Source: Rhodococcus sp. 105337 (GTDB lineage Bacteria > Actinomycetota > Actinomycetes > Mycobacteriales > Mycobacteriaceae). From it: 64,000 nt of DNA. The notes beneath the pieces were generated by a model. It saw only the letters and a list, made by a program, of their open reading frames with translations. It did not search any database and was not told the DNA's origin. Position 1 is the first letter of the stretch; every line of letters begins with the position of its first letter. The DNA lies in assembly GCF_012844225.1 (NCBI RefSeq), contig NZ_JABAGQ010000016.1, forward strand, positions 1 to 64,000. Reading direction: 5' to 3'. The translations under genes and the position numbers were made by a program. Of this stretch, positions 17,430-25,289 are shown piece by piece.

Positions 17430-18023
17430 ATGTCCGATACCGATTCCACGTACCGGGACCGGACGCGGCGGTTGCTGCGCGTCGCGGTCGAACTCTCCGG
17501 GCACTCCGGACCCGACTACTGGGCCGATCTCACCGTCGGCAGTCCCGACGATCCTCCGCTCGATCCCGCCACGCCGTCCGGCAACGTAAGCCGGGTGCGC
17601 GCCGCAGATCTGCGGGAAACAGCGAAGATTCGCGACCGGATCCGTACCGAGGCCGTCGCGGAGGGTCGCGACCCCGACGCGGTGACGGTGCTCGTCGACC
17701 TCGAGGTGGTCGTCGACCCCGATGCACGTGCCGCGCGGATCCGCCACGCTCGGACCGACGGGATTGCCCGGCGGGGTCCGAGCACGTTGTCCTATGTGGG
17801 AACGCCGCAGGGGCTTGCGAGTCTGATCGCCGACATCCATTCCGTCGGTGTGGCAGACGGCGTCACGCTGATTCCGTCGACGGCGCCGTTCACGGTGGAA
17901 CATCTCGTCGACGGCACGCTCCCGTGGCTCGAAGCCCGCGGACTGCTGACGGTGTCGCCGACTGTTGTGGAGGTTCTGCGACGGTTCGGTGAAGGGGTAG
18001 GTCCCGCGGCACGCGCGTCGTAG
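17430..18023 (+). CDS. Luciferase-like monooxygenase C-terminal-domain protein
   Basis: 197 residues. The pattern YVGTPQGLASLIADIHSVG, then ADGVTLIPS and a LPWLEARGLL ending, matches the C-terminal third of flavin-dependent luciferase-like (LLM) monooxygenases, and the basic RVRAADLRETAKIRDRIR segment resembles the middle of the same family. The N-terminal half of the TIM barrel, with much of the flavin site, is absent, so this is either a stand-alone small subunit or regulator, or a degenerate remnant. No missing half is found upstream. The start ATG 17430 has GAGAGG 6 nt upstream. LLM enzymes often release sulfur from organosulfur compounds, which fits the Cys leader peptide in front of it. 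Confidence 0.65.
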   Translation: MSDTDSTYRDRTRRLLRVAVELSGHSGPDYWADLTVGSPDDPPLDPATPSGNVSRVRAADLRETAKIRDRIRTEAVAEGRDPDAVTVLVDLEVVVDPDARAARIRHARTDGIARRGPSTLSYVGTPQGLASLIADIHSVGVADGVTLIPSTAPFTVEHLVDGTLPWLEARGLLTVSPTVVEVLRRFGEGVGPAARAS

Positions 18024-18036
18024 CCGGAACAGGGAC

Positions 18037-18072
18037 GACGAAGGGGCAGGAGATTTCTCCTGCCCCTTCGTC
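18037..18072. terminator. Bidirectional terminator, 17-bp perfect stem
   Basis: GACGAAGGGGCAGGAGA (18037-18053) and its exact complement (18056-18072) with a 2-nt gap, between the convergent LLM-like and winged-helix genes. This is a strong rho-independent-type hairpin serving both strands, although the U-tracts are short. Confidence 0.85.
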
Positions 18073-18078
18073 TGTGGT

Positions 18079-18597
18079 CTAGGCGCTTCGCCGGTGGAGA
18101 GGTGTGACGACATGGACGCGCGCATCGGGGTCGAAGCGGTAGCCGGCGCCTCGGACAGTGGTGACGATGTCGCCGAACCTGCCGAGTTTCGACCGGATCC
18201 GGGAGACGTGCACATCGACGCTCCGGTTACCGCGTTCGGGATCGATGTAGCCGGCACCGAGGGTACGCAGAGTCGATCGCGGAACCGCTGTGTGAGGGCG
18301 ATCGACGAGATACGAAAATATCTCGAATTCGGTGTGGCTCAGTTCTACTCGGCTGCCGTCGAGCACCAGGCCGCGAGCGGGCAGGTCCACCACGAGCGGT
18401 GCGGGCCCCGGGCTGAGGAGCGTGTGCGTGCGTGCGCCGGGAAGAAGGCCGGTCGCTGTTTCGCGGAGCGCGTCGGCGAGTGCCGCGAGGTCGCCCGGGT
18501 TGACAGCGCCCGTGTCCGAAACTTGGACGATCAGAACGAGTTCCGGCTCATCGACTGAGGCGGTGCCGGGTGTGCGTTCGAGGTGGTCGGTGGTCAT
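18079..18597 (-). CDS. Winged-helix (OmpR/PhoB-type) transcriptional regulator without a receiver domain
   Basis: 172 residues. The C-terminal half is a Trans_reg_C winged helix (HTEFEIFSYLVDRP, then SVDVHVSRIRSKLG and VRGAGYRF). The N-terminal 90 residues contain a short beta-alpha unit (ELVLIVQVSD, then a Leu/Ala-rich helix) but no phospho-acceptor Asp/Lys arrangement, so it is not a typical two-component regulator. The start was set at ATG 18597 because GGAG lies 7 nt upstream; an ATG at 18645 would add 16 residues. It sits behind a Cys leader peptide, so its amount is probably tied to cysteine supply, and it may regulate the neighbouring sulfur genes. The target is inferred from position. 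Confidence 0.8.
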   Translation of the reverse strand: MTTDHLERTPGTASVDEPELVLIVQVSDTGAVNPGDLAALADALRETATGLLPGARTHTLLSPGPAPLVVDLPARGLVLDGSRVELSHTEFEIFSYLVDRPHTAVPRSTLRTLGAGYIDPERGNRSVDVHVSRIRSKLGRFGDIVTTVRGAGYRFDPDARVHVVTPLHRRSA

Positions 18598-18699
18598 TCG
18601 AAGACTCCGCTCGGAGAATGGGAATCGGCGCGCCGCATGACGCATATGCCGCGGGTGACGATCGCGGTTGCCGGGAAAGGAGAAGGGCTGGTGCGTATC

Positions 18700-18771
18700 T
18701 CAGCGTGCACACAGGCTCGAGCGGGTGCGGCACAGGTCGACATGCCTGCGGCTCCACGCTCGGTCGGTCAT
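18700..18771 (-). CDS. Cysteine-containing leader peptide 2
   Basis: A 23-codon ORF carrying the same RRHVDLCRT core as leader 1; the 27 coding bases differ at only two positions. It has two Cys codons (14 and 21). The -10-like TACACT (minus-strand reading of 18779-18784) ends exactly 7 nt before its ATG, the same spacing as at leader 1, and there is no Shine-Dalgarno sequence, so leaderless translation is likely. It lies about 100 nt upstream of the winged-helix regulator and 53 nt downstream of ybaK. Its role as a cysteine-sensing attenuator is an inference from the Cys codons, position and relation to leader 1. Confidence 0.72.
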   Translation of the reverse strand: MTDRAWSRRHVDLCRTRSSLCAR

Positions 18772-18778
18772 GAGTCGA

Positions 18779-18784
18779 AGTGTA
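18779..18784 (-). promoter_or_regulatory. -10 element for leader peptide 2
   Basis: Reads TACACT on the minus strand, ending 7 nt before the leader ATG. I find no convincing -35 at 16-19 nt spacing. Confidence 0.45.
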
Positions 18785-18824
18785 CCGCGCGTGGCACTTC
18801 GGGTGGTAGCCGAGCGGTACCCCT

Positions 18825-19298
18825 TCAGTCCACGTCCACGTCGATTCCTGCCGTGACGCGCATCAGTTCGCGGTATGTGGTTCGAAACAACGTGTTCGCG
18901 CACCCACCCGCCGCCCACAGTTCCGCGTGGTCCTTCAGTGACCGATCGATGTAGGTCGGGAGGTTGGTGGGGTGTCCGAGCGGGGCGACACCACCGACAG
19001 GCTGGCCGGTGACCTCGACGACCACCGAGCGGGGTGCCGGCGCCAGGGTGCCACCGAGGCGCTCGCCGGTGCGGTCGAGCGCGACCCGGTGTGCGCCCGA
19101 CACCAGGAGCAGGATCGGTTCGTCGTCGAGAAGGAACACCAGTGACTTCACGATGGAGCCCACGTCGGCTCCCACCGCCGCCGCGGACTGTTCCGCGGTG
19201 GTCACGGAGTCGGGTTGCCTCGTGATGAGCCCGTGGTGTCCACGAGCGATGAGCGTGTCGGCGACACGGGCCACGTTCGGGTGCCAGAACCTGCTCAT
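18825..19298 (-). CDS. ybaK: YbaK/EbsC-family aminoacyl-tRNA deacylase
   Basis: 157 residues covering the full YbaK domain (GADVGSIVKSLVF, LLVSGAHRV, PVGGVAPLGH). The GGVAPLG motif forms the substrate loop of trans-editing enzymes that hydrolyse mischarged tRNA, notably Cys-tRNA(Pro) for YbaK. Placement next to cysteine-responsive leader peptides is suggestive, because Cys-tRNA is the signal such leaders read. It is transcribed divergently from the dienoyl-CoA isomerase gene. Whether it shares a transcript with the leader and regulator downstream on the same strand is unclear. Confidence 0.85.
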   Translation of the reverse strand: MSRFWHPNVARVADTLIARGHHGLITRQPDSVTTAEQSAAAVGADVGSIVKSLVFLLDDEPILLLVSGAHRVALDRTGERLGGTLAPAPRSVVVEVTGQPVGGVAPLGHPTNLPTYIDRSLKDHAELWAAGGCANTLFRTTYRELMRVTAGIDVDVD

Positions 19299-19334
19299 GA
19301 GTCAAGAGTAGGACCTGCTCATCGGGGACGAATA

Positions 19335-19370
19335 CCCGAAACGCCCGAGTAGTTCCCGAGTAGTTTCGGG
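19335..19370. promoter_or_regulatory. Candidate operator between divergent ybaK and isomerase genes
   Basis: CCCGAAAC (19335-19342) and GTTTCGGG (19363-19370) form a perfect 8-bp inverted repeat. Inside it CCCGAGTAGTT is repeated twice in tandem (19344-19354, 19355-19365), and a further CGAGTA is at 19407-19412 beside the isomerase start. The arrangement looks like clustered binding sites for a regulator of one or both genes. Confidence 0.5.
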
Positions 19371-19412
19371 GCGGTGGCAGTGGTGGCCGACGAAGGACAT
19401 TACTCTCGAGTA

Positions 19413-20243
19413 ATGACCGATCACACCAGTTGGAAAGCGTTCACCGTCGAGCACAAGGACCACGTCGCCCAGGTGACGCTCATCGGCCCCGGCAAAGGCA
19501 ACGCGATGGGCCCGGACCTGTGGTCCGAGCTGCCCGTCCTGTTCGCCCAACTCGACGCGGATCCGGACGTGCGTGCCGTCGTGCTGGCCGGCGCCGGCAA
19601 ACACTTCACGTTCGGCCTCGACCTCGTCGCGATGGGTGGTGACCTCGCGGCGGTCCTCGCAGACGGTGCCCGCGCAAAGGCGCGCACCGATTTCCACGGG
19701 ATGGTCAAGCGGATGCAGGCCGCCATCACGGCCGTCGCCGACTGCCGCAAGCCGGTCGTCGCGGCGATCCAGGGCTGGTGCATCGGCGGCGGTGTCGACC
19801 TCATCACCGCGGCCGACATCCGCTACGCGAGCGCCGACGCGAAGTTCAGCGTCCGCGAAGTGAAGGTGGGCATGGTCGCGGATGTCGGCACCCTCGCGCG
19901 CCTGCCGTACATCATCGGTGACGGGCACGTCCGGGAACTCGCCCTCACCGGCAAGGACATCGACGCTGCGCGCGCCGAGAAGATCGGTCTCGTCAACGAC
20001 GTCTTCGCCGACGCCGACGAAGTCCTCGCCGCGGCCCACCGGACCGCTGCGGACATCGCGGCGAACCCGCCGCTGGTCGTGCACGGGATCAAGGACGTCC
20101 TCGACCACAGCCGCTCGGCGCAGGTCGACGACAGCCTTCGCTACGTGGCGGCATGGAACGCGGCGTTCCTGCCCTCGGAGGATCTCGGCGAGGCGATCAA
20201 GGCGATCTTCGAGAAGCGCCCGCCCGAGTTCAAGGGACAGTGA
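19413..20243 (+). CDS. Crotonase, Delta3,5-Delta2,4-dienoyl-CoA isomerase-like
   Basis: 276 residues of the enoyl-CoA hydratase/isomerase superfamily, with the CoA/oxyanion segments HFTFGLDLVAM and CIGGGVDL. Asp129, Glu149 and Asp157 (in GGVDL, VREVKVG and VADVGT) reproduce the acidic triad of mammalian dienoyl-CoA isomerase, including its spacings of 20 and 8. That supports an isomerase for odd-position unsaturated fatty acids rather than a hydratase, which needs two Glu. The start ATG 19413 lies 6 nt after TACTCT (19401-19406), suggesting a leaderless mRNA; a longer frame from 19374 lacks family sequence. Confidence 0.85.
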   Translation: MTDHTSWKAFTVEHKDHVAQVTLIGPGKGNAMGPDLWSELPVLFAQLDADPDVRAVVLAGAGKHFTFGLDLVAMGGDLAAVLADGARAKARTDFHGMVKRMQAAITAVADCRKPVVAAIQGWCIGGGVDLITAADIRYASADAKFSVREVKVGMVADVGTLARLPYIIGDGHVRELALTGKDIDAARAEKIGLVNDVFADADEVLAAAHRTAADIAANPPLVVHGIKDVLDHSRSAQVDDSLRYVAAWNAAFLPSEDLGEAIKAIFEKRPPEFKGQ

Positions 20244-20273
20244 CGACGGCCGGTATCCCGGCACACCCCCGCA

Positions 20274-20321
20274 ACGACGAATCTCCCGGCCGATCCGTGG
20301 ATCATCCGGGAGATTCGTCGT
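20274..20321. terminator. Bidirectional terminator, 16-bp stem
   Basis: ACGACGAATCTCCCGG (20274-20289) pairs perfectly with 20306-20321. The loop can form a second 5-bp stem, GATCC/GGATC. It lies between the convergent isomerase and ppa genes. Confidence 0.85.
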
Positions 20322-20348
20322 AGGACATTCAGGTGTTCGGCGGCAGGC

Positions 20349-20840
20349 TCAGTGGCCGCCGTTGTCCTTCAAGCGCGCGATGGAGGCAGTGACCTCGGCC
20401 TCTGCGTCGGCGCGTCCCGTCCAGTCCGCGGCCTCGACATGCTTGCCCGGCTCGAGATCCTTGTAGTGCACGAAGAAGTGCTTGATCGCGTCGAGTTCGA
20501 ACTGCGGCACGTCGCCGATGTCCTGGATGTGATCCCACCGCGGGTCACCTGCGGGAACCGCGAGAACCTTGTCGTCGCCACCGGCCTCGTCGACCATCTT
20601 GAACATGCCGACCGGACGGGCGTCGACGATGACGCCGGGGTACACCGACTCGGGGAGCAGGACGAGGCAGTCGAGCGGATCGCCGTCTTCACCGAGAGTG
20701 TTCTCGATGTACCCGTAGTCGGCGGGGTACCCGAACGCGGTGTAGAGGTAGCGGTCGAGCTTGACGCGGCCGGTCTCGTGATCGACCTCGTACTTGTTCC
20801 GCTGCCCCTTGGGGATCTCGATGGTGACCTCGAACTCCAC
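20349..20840 (-). CDS. ppa: Inorganic pyrophosphatase (family I)
   Basis: 163 residues, the usual bacterial family I length. The signature [10 protein letters not shown] carries the metal-binding aspartates, and [11 protein letters not shown] and [16 protein letters not shown] are the characteristic N-terminal motifs. The enzyme hydrolyses pyrophosphate to phosphate and drives biosynthetic reactions in the cytoplasm. It is transcribed divergently from dacB, the same arrangement I recall for M. tuberculosis Rv3628/Rv3627c. Confidence 0.96.
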   Translation of the reverse strand: MEFEVTIEIPKGQRNKYEVDHETGRVKLDRYLYTAFGYPADYGYIENTLGEDGDPLDCLVLLPESVYPGVIVDARPVGMFKMVDEAGGDDKVLAVPAGDPRWDHIQDIGDVPQFELDAIKHFFVHYKDLEPGKHVEAADWTGRADAEAEVTASIARLKDNGGH

Positions 20841-20931
20841 GCGCTTGCCTCACTTCGTCGGTGTTTTCGCTCGCCGATACGACATCCGTATCTGCGGTGA
20901 TGGTCCGGAGAAAGGATAACGGGCGCGGCGC

Positions 20932-20937
20932 TAGTCT
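20932..20937 (+). promoter_or_regulatory. Candidate -10 element for the dacB operon
   Basis: TAGTCT, about 70 nt before the dacB start. The same TAGTCTGG string lies immediately upstream of two other genes here (30749 and before lysS). No clear -35 is seen. Confidence 0.4.
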
Positions 20938-21004
20938 GGACGACGCAGGTACCGGACCACGAAGGCGGCCACCAGGGCGCGAGTGTGCAGGACACAGCGG
21001 AGGC

Positions 21005-22411
21005 GTGTTGGCGGGGCAGGAAAAGATCAAGAAGCAGGGTTCGTTGGTCACACGTCGGCGCCGGAACATCCGGATCCTGTTCGGTATCTGGGCAGCCGGT
21101 TTCCTCGCACTCGTCGTGGGCGGCGCATTTGCCGTCTACGACGTGCGCACCACTGCGAGCGCAACGATCGCGCCCGCTCCCGCACCGGTCGTCGCGGACC
21201 CCGCGGTCGCGCCGGTGGCGGACGATGCCCCGGCTCCGGTCCCCGCGGCCCTGGCCGCAGCGCTCGACGCAGCCGTGAAGAACCCGGCACTCGGCTCGTT
21301 CACCGGATCGGTCACCGATGCGGCCACCGGGACCGTCCTGTGGTCCCAGGACCCAGACCGGCCGATGACACCCGCATCCACGACCAAGATCCTCACCACC
21401 GCGGCCGCGTTGCTCGGCCTGCCCAGCGATCACCGCATCACGACGCGGGTGGTCGAGGGCTCCCGTCCCGGCGAGATCGTCCTCGTCGCGGGTGGCGACC
21501 CCACCCTCACCGCTCAGCCCGTCGGCGAAGACGGTTTCTACCCCGGCGGTCCCCGCATCGCCGATCTCGCGCAGCAGATCCAGCGCAGCGGGGCCGTCGT
21601 CGACACCGTGGTCGTCGATGTCGGGATCTTCAGCGGAGACCCGCTCGCGGTCGGATGGGACGCCACGGACGTCGGGGACGGGTTCGTCGCACCCATCGAA
21701 CCGGTGATGCTCGACGGGGGACGCCTACGGCCGCTCGAAGACGAGTCGCCGCGATCGGCGACTCCTGCGCTCGATGCCGGGCGAGCGCTCGCCGCCGCAC
21801 TCGGCGCCGATCCCGAGAAGGTCACGATCGGGACGGCCTCGCCGGGTACAGCGCCCATGGCATCGGTCCAGTCCGCACCGCTGCGGACGCGACTGGAACA
21901 GATGGTGCAGCACTCCGACAACGTGCTCGCCGAAACCATCGGACGGGAAATCGCGATCTCGTCGGGGAGCGCGCCCACGTTCACCGGTGCCGTCGAAGCT
22001 GTGACCCGCACTCTTCAGGGCGCCGGGATCGACACTTCCGGGGTCACGCTTCAGGACCTCAGCGGCCTTTCCCTCGACAACCGCATCCCGGCGCGGGTCC
22101 TCGACTCGATCGTCGCGCGCGCCGCCGGCCCGGACGCTCCGGCCCTGCGTCCGATGCTCGATTACCTGCCGGTCGCGGGTGCCACCGGCACACTCAGCGA
22201 CCGCTACGGCACCACTGCTCGTGCCGGAGCCGGGTGGGTACGCGCGAAAACAGGCACACTGAGTCTTGTGAGCGGGCTTACGGGATACGTCGTGGACGTC
22301 GATGGCCGGGTACTGACGTTCGCACTCATGTCGAACGATCGGTTCCCCAACGAAGCACGACCCGCGCTGGACGACGTCGCAGCCGTACTCCGGGGATGCG
22401 GCTGCCGATGA
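21005..22411 (+). CDS. dacB: D-alanyl-D-alanine carboxypeptidase/endopeptidase (PBP4-type)
   Basis: 468 residues. One membrane anchor (about 23-45) and an Ala/Pro linker (about 50-80) precede a penicillin-binding domain with the catalytic SxxK at Ser125-Lys128 (ASTTK), an SDN box (HSDNVLAE) and a KTG box (RAKTGTLS). This is a class C, PBP4-like enzyme that trims peptidoglycan stem peptides outside the membrane. The start is uncertain: GTG 21005 or TTG 21008 behind GGAGG, the latter with better spacing. The frame upstream of 21005 is not family-like. It overlaps the next gene by 4 nt (ATGA). Confidence 0.92.
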   Translation: MLAGQEKIKKQGSLVTRRRRNIRILFGIWAAGFLALVVGGAFAVYDVRTTASATIAPAPAPVVADPAVAPVADDAPAPVPAALAAALDAAVKNPALGSFTGSVTDAATGTVLWSQDPDRPMTPASTTKILTTAAALLGLPSDHRITTRVVEGSRPGEIVLVAGGDPTLTAQPVGEDGFYPGGPRIADLAQQIQRSGAVVDTVVVDVGIFSGDPLAVGWDATDVGDGFVAPIEPVMLDGGRLRPLEDESPRSATPALDAGRALAAALGADPEKVTIGTASPGTAPMASVQSAPLRTRLEQMVQHSDNVLAETIGREIAISSGSAPTFTGAVEAVTRTLQGAGIDTSGVTLQDLSGLSLDNRIPARVLDSIVARAAGPDAPALRPMLDYLPVAGATGTLSDRYGTTARAGAGWVRAKTGTLSLVSGLTGYVVDVDGRVLTFALMSNDRFPNEARPALDDVAAVLRGCGCR

Positions 22412-23439
22412 GCGAGCACGAGCGGGGCATCGGCGACGCGATCGACTGGGATTTCGCGGCGGGTGTCGGTGCCCGGCTCACGCGCTCCGGCCCCGCGATG
22501 TCGGGGTATACCCGTGACGCCGCCATCGAGGAGCTGTACGCGGCGGCGGAGCGCGCCGAAGGCCCGGTGCGCGAGCAGACCGGGATGGGCAACGGGACGG
22601 TGCCGCCGCCCGCCCGCGTCGTCGATCGTCCCGACTGGGTGCGTGCCGCGGCGGAGTCGATGGCGGACCTCACCGGGTCGGATCGAAGCGGACGCTGGCT
22701 CGGTAAGCCCGCGGGCGCGCAGGCAGGCGCGATGCTCGCGTACCTCGCGTCGGCCGTCCTCGGTCAGTACGACCCGTTCTCGCGCACGCTGCTGCTCGTC
22801 GCACCCAACGTCGTCGCCGTCGAGCGGGCACTGAAGGTGCCGACCTCGGACTTCCGCCTGTGGGTGTGTCTGCACGAGGTCACCCACCGTGTGCAGTTCG
22901 AGCAGGCTCCCTGGATGGCGGACCTCATGCGCGAATCCACCGCCGAACTCACGGCAGCGGTCGACGAGCCGATCGGTGAGGTGGTGAGCAGGTTCGTGGC
23001 CGCCACCCGCGATCTGCGCACTCCAGGTGACAAGCCGATGTCGCAACGCGGCATGGTCGGACTGCTGCGTGCCACACAGGCAGAACCACAACGCGCATCG
23101 CTCGACCGGATGCTGGCGCTCGGAACGCTGCTCGAAGGCCACGCCGATCACGTCATGGACGGGGTGGGGCCGTCCGTCGTTCCGTCGGTGGCACGGATCC
23201 GCCGCGCGTTCGACAGCCGGCGTCGCCGCAACGGAAACCCGATCCACCGGGTGATCCGCGTCGTTCTCGGCGTGGACGCGAAGATGGCGCAGTACGTGCA
23301 CGGAAAGAAGTTCGTCGACGCCGTCGTCGCGAAGGTCGGCATGGCGCAGTTCAACGCGGTGTGGTCCGGCCCCGACGCGCTCCCGACCCTCACGGAGATC
23401 GATCACCCGGACGCCTGGATCGCACGGGTGCTGGGCTGA
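22408..23439 (+). CDS. Zinc-dependent metalloprotease (DUF2342 family)
   Basis: 343 residues. LHEVTHRVQFE contains the zincin motif HExxH (His156-His160). The family is widespread in actinobacteria between dacB and tilS, and was once described as F420-biosynthesis-associated; its substrate is unknown. No signal peptide is visible, so it is probably cytoplasmic. The start is ATG 22408 in an ATGA overlap with dacB; an in-frame ATG at 22396 is the alternative. It is followed after 2 nt by tilS. Confidence 0.88.
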   Translation: MSEHERGIGDAIDWDFAAGVGARLTRSGPAMSGYTRDAAIEELYAAAERAEGPVREQTGMGNGTVPPPARVVDRPDWVRAAAESMADLTGSDRSGRWLGKPAGAQAGAMLAYLASAVLGQYDPFSRTLLLVAPNVVAVERALKVPTSDFRLWVCLHEVTHRVQFEQAPWMADLMRESTAELTAAVDEPIGEVVSRFVAATRDLRTPGDKPMSQRGMVGLLRATQAEPQRASLDRMLALGTLLEGHADHVMDGVGPSVVPSVARIRRAFDSRRRRNGNPIHRVIRVVLGVDAKMAQYVHGKKFVDAVVAKVGMAQFNAVWSGPDALPTLTEIDHPDAWIARVLG

Positions 23440-23441
23440 CC

Positions 23442-24458
23442 GTGCCGCCCGCTCCGCGACTGCCCGAACTGCCCGCCATCCACGAGGTCCGGCTGGCAGT
23501 GCGCGCCTGGCTGTCCACGCACGATGTGCGCTCGGTGGCCGTCGCGTTGTCCGGTGGCGCGGACTCCGCAGCGCTGACAGCGGCGGTCGTGGCCGAGGCC
23601 GACGAGGTGCACGCCGTCGTCGTCGACCATCGTCTGCAGGAGGGTTCGCCGGACGTCGCCGCGCGCGCTGCCGATTTCGCGCGTGCGCGCGGGTGCGCCT
23701 CCGTCCGGGTGGTGGCCGTGGATGTGACCGGCCCCGGAGGGCTCGAGGCGGCTGCTCGCACCGCCCGGTACAGGGCCCTCGACGAGGCGCGCGGGGGAAT
23801 GCCGGTCCTGCTCGGCCACACTCTCGACGACCAAGCCGAGACGGTGCTGCTCGGTCTCGGCCGCGGTTCGGGGCTTCGCTCCATCTGCGGAATGGCGCCG
23901 TTCGACGCCCCGTGGGGGCGACCCCTGCTCGGCGTGCGGAGAAGCGTCACCCGGCGCGCATGCGGCGAACTCGGCTACCTCCCGTACGAGGATCCCCACA
24001 ATGCGGACCCGCGGTTCACTCGCGTCCGATTGCGGACGGAGGCCCTCCCGATGCTCGAGGAGATTCTCGGTGGCGGAGTCGCCGCAGCGCTCGCTCGCAC
24101 CGCCGCGCAACTTCGGGACGACGGGGAGGCGCTCGACGAAGCGGCTGCCGACCTGCTGGCCCGTGCCGCGACCCCGCGCGAGCCCGCGGCCGACTGCTCA
24201 CTCGATGTGACGGTGCTCACCGATGCACCCGCCGCGGTCCGCCGCAGGGCGGTTCGCTCGTGGCTGCTCGGACGCGGTACACCCGCGCCGAACGACAAGT
24301 CGCTGCGCGCAATCGACGATCTGGTGGTGCGCTGGCGCGGGCAGGGACCCGTCGCGGTGGGCCGGGGTCCGGGAGCGGGGACCAGGTTGGTGGTGCTGCG
24401 TCGGCGTGGCAGGCTGAGTATGGAGTTCGTCGACCAGCAGCGGTGCGCGGACGACTGA
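23442..24458 (+). CDS. tilS: tRNA(Ile)-lysidine synthase
   Basis: 338 residues. The ATP-pyrophosphatase loop SGGADS lies at 37-42, and LGHTLDDQAETVLLGLGRG is the family's second motif. TilS modifies C34 of tRNA-Ile(CAU) with lysine so that it reads AUA codons; it is essential in most bacteria. It starts at GTG 23442, 2 nt after the protease gene, and shares the operon with hpt as in many actinobacteria and firmicutes. The C-terminal domain is short compared with the E. coli enzyme. Confidence 0.93.
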   Translation: MPPAPRLPELPAIHEVRLAVRAWLSTHDVRSVAVALSGGADSAALTAAVVAEADEVHAVVVDHRLQEGSPDVAARAADFARARGCASVRVVAVDVTGPGGLEAAARTARYRALDEARGGMPVLLGHTLDDQAETVLLGLGRGSGLRSICGMAPFDAPWGRPLLGVRRSVTRRACGELGYLPYEDPHNADPRFTRVRLRTEALPMLEEILGGGVAAALARTAAQLRDDGEALDEAAADLLARAATPREPAADCSLDVTVLTDAPAAVRRRAVRSWLLGRGTPAPNDKSLRAIDDLVVRWRGQGPVAVGRGPGAGTRLVVLRRRGRLSMEFVDQQRCADD

Positions 24459-24478
24459 CGGAAGGTGGGTAGAACCCG

Positions 24479-25033
24479 GTGTACGAAGGTGACATTGCCT
24501 CGGTGCTGATCTCCGAGGAGCAGATCGCAGAGCGGACGGCCGAACTGGCGGCCTCGATTGCGGAGCGATACCCCGAGGGCGCTCCGGAGGGTGACCTCCT
24601 GCTCATCGGCGTGCTCAAAGGTGCGATCTTCTTCATGACCGACTTCGCCCGAGCCCTGCCGATCCCGGCCCAGATGGAATTCATGGCTGTGAGCTCGTAC
24701 GGTTCCTCGACCTCGTCCTCCGGCGTGGTCCGGATTCTCAAGGACCTCGACAAGGACATCGCCGGCCGCAACGTCCTGATCGTCGAGGACATCATCGACT
24801 CGGGTCTGACGCTGTCCTGGCTGATCCGCAACCTGTCGACGCGCAACCCGGCATCGCTCGAGGTCGTCACCCTGCTGCGCAAGCCCGACGCCCAGAAGAT
24901 CGACGTCGAGGTCAAGGATGTCGGCTTCGACATCCCCAACGAGTTCGTCGTCGGGTACGGACTCGACTACGACGAGCGGTACCGGGACCTGCCCTACATC
25001 GGCACTCTCCACCCGAAGGTCTACAGCAGCTGA
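24479..25033 (+). CDS. hpt: Hypoxanthine-guanine phosphoribosyltransferase
   Basis: 184 residues. The PRPP-binding motif [14 protein letters not shown] spans about 99-112 (acidic pair Glu103-Asp104), and [11 protein letters not shown] and [18 protein letters not shown] are typical HPRT elements. It salvages hypoxanthine and guanine to IMP and GMP using PRPP. GTG start. It closes the dacB-tilS-hpt run; 256 nt then separate it from ftsH. Confidence 0.95.
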   Translation: MYEGDIASVLISEEQIAERTAELAASIAERYPEGAPEGDLLLIGVLKGAIFFMTDFARALPIPAQMEFMAVSSYGSSTSSSGVVRILKDLDKDIAGRNVLIVEDIIDSGLTLSWLIRNLSTRNPASLEVVTLLRKPDAQKIDVEVKDVGFDIPNEFVVGYGLDYDERYRDLPYIGTLHPKVYSS

Positions 25034-25289
25034 CACCTGCGCGGTGGGAGCGCAGACGCCGCAGATGAGCCGCACGCAGCTCGCTGCGGGTGGGAACAAG
25101 GGACGCCGCCGGTTCGTTGTCTGTTCGAACGACCCGCTGCGACTCCGCGGCGGTTCGTCGTCACGCGGTAACCTTGCGGTGCCTGGTTGGTCACTGCTCG
25201 CGAAACCGCGACCGCACCGGGTGTAGCGCCCTCGACACGACACCGATGACGTCACTATCGAAAGGACCGGCCGGCCGGGCCGAACCTGT

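Noticed and set aside
20983-22395. Extension of the zinc protease frame upstream through dacB
   Set aside because: The upstream part is Arg-rich shadow translation of dacB; conserved sequence begins at the ATG near 22400.
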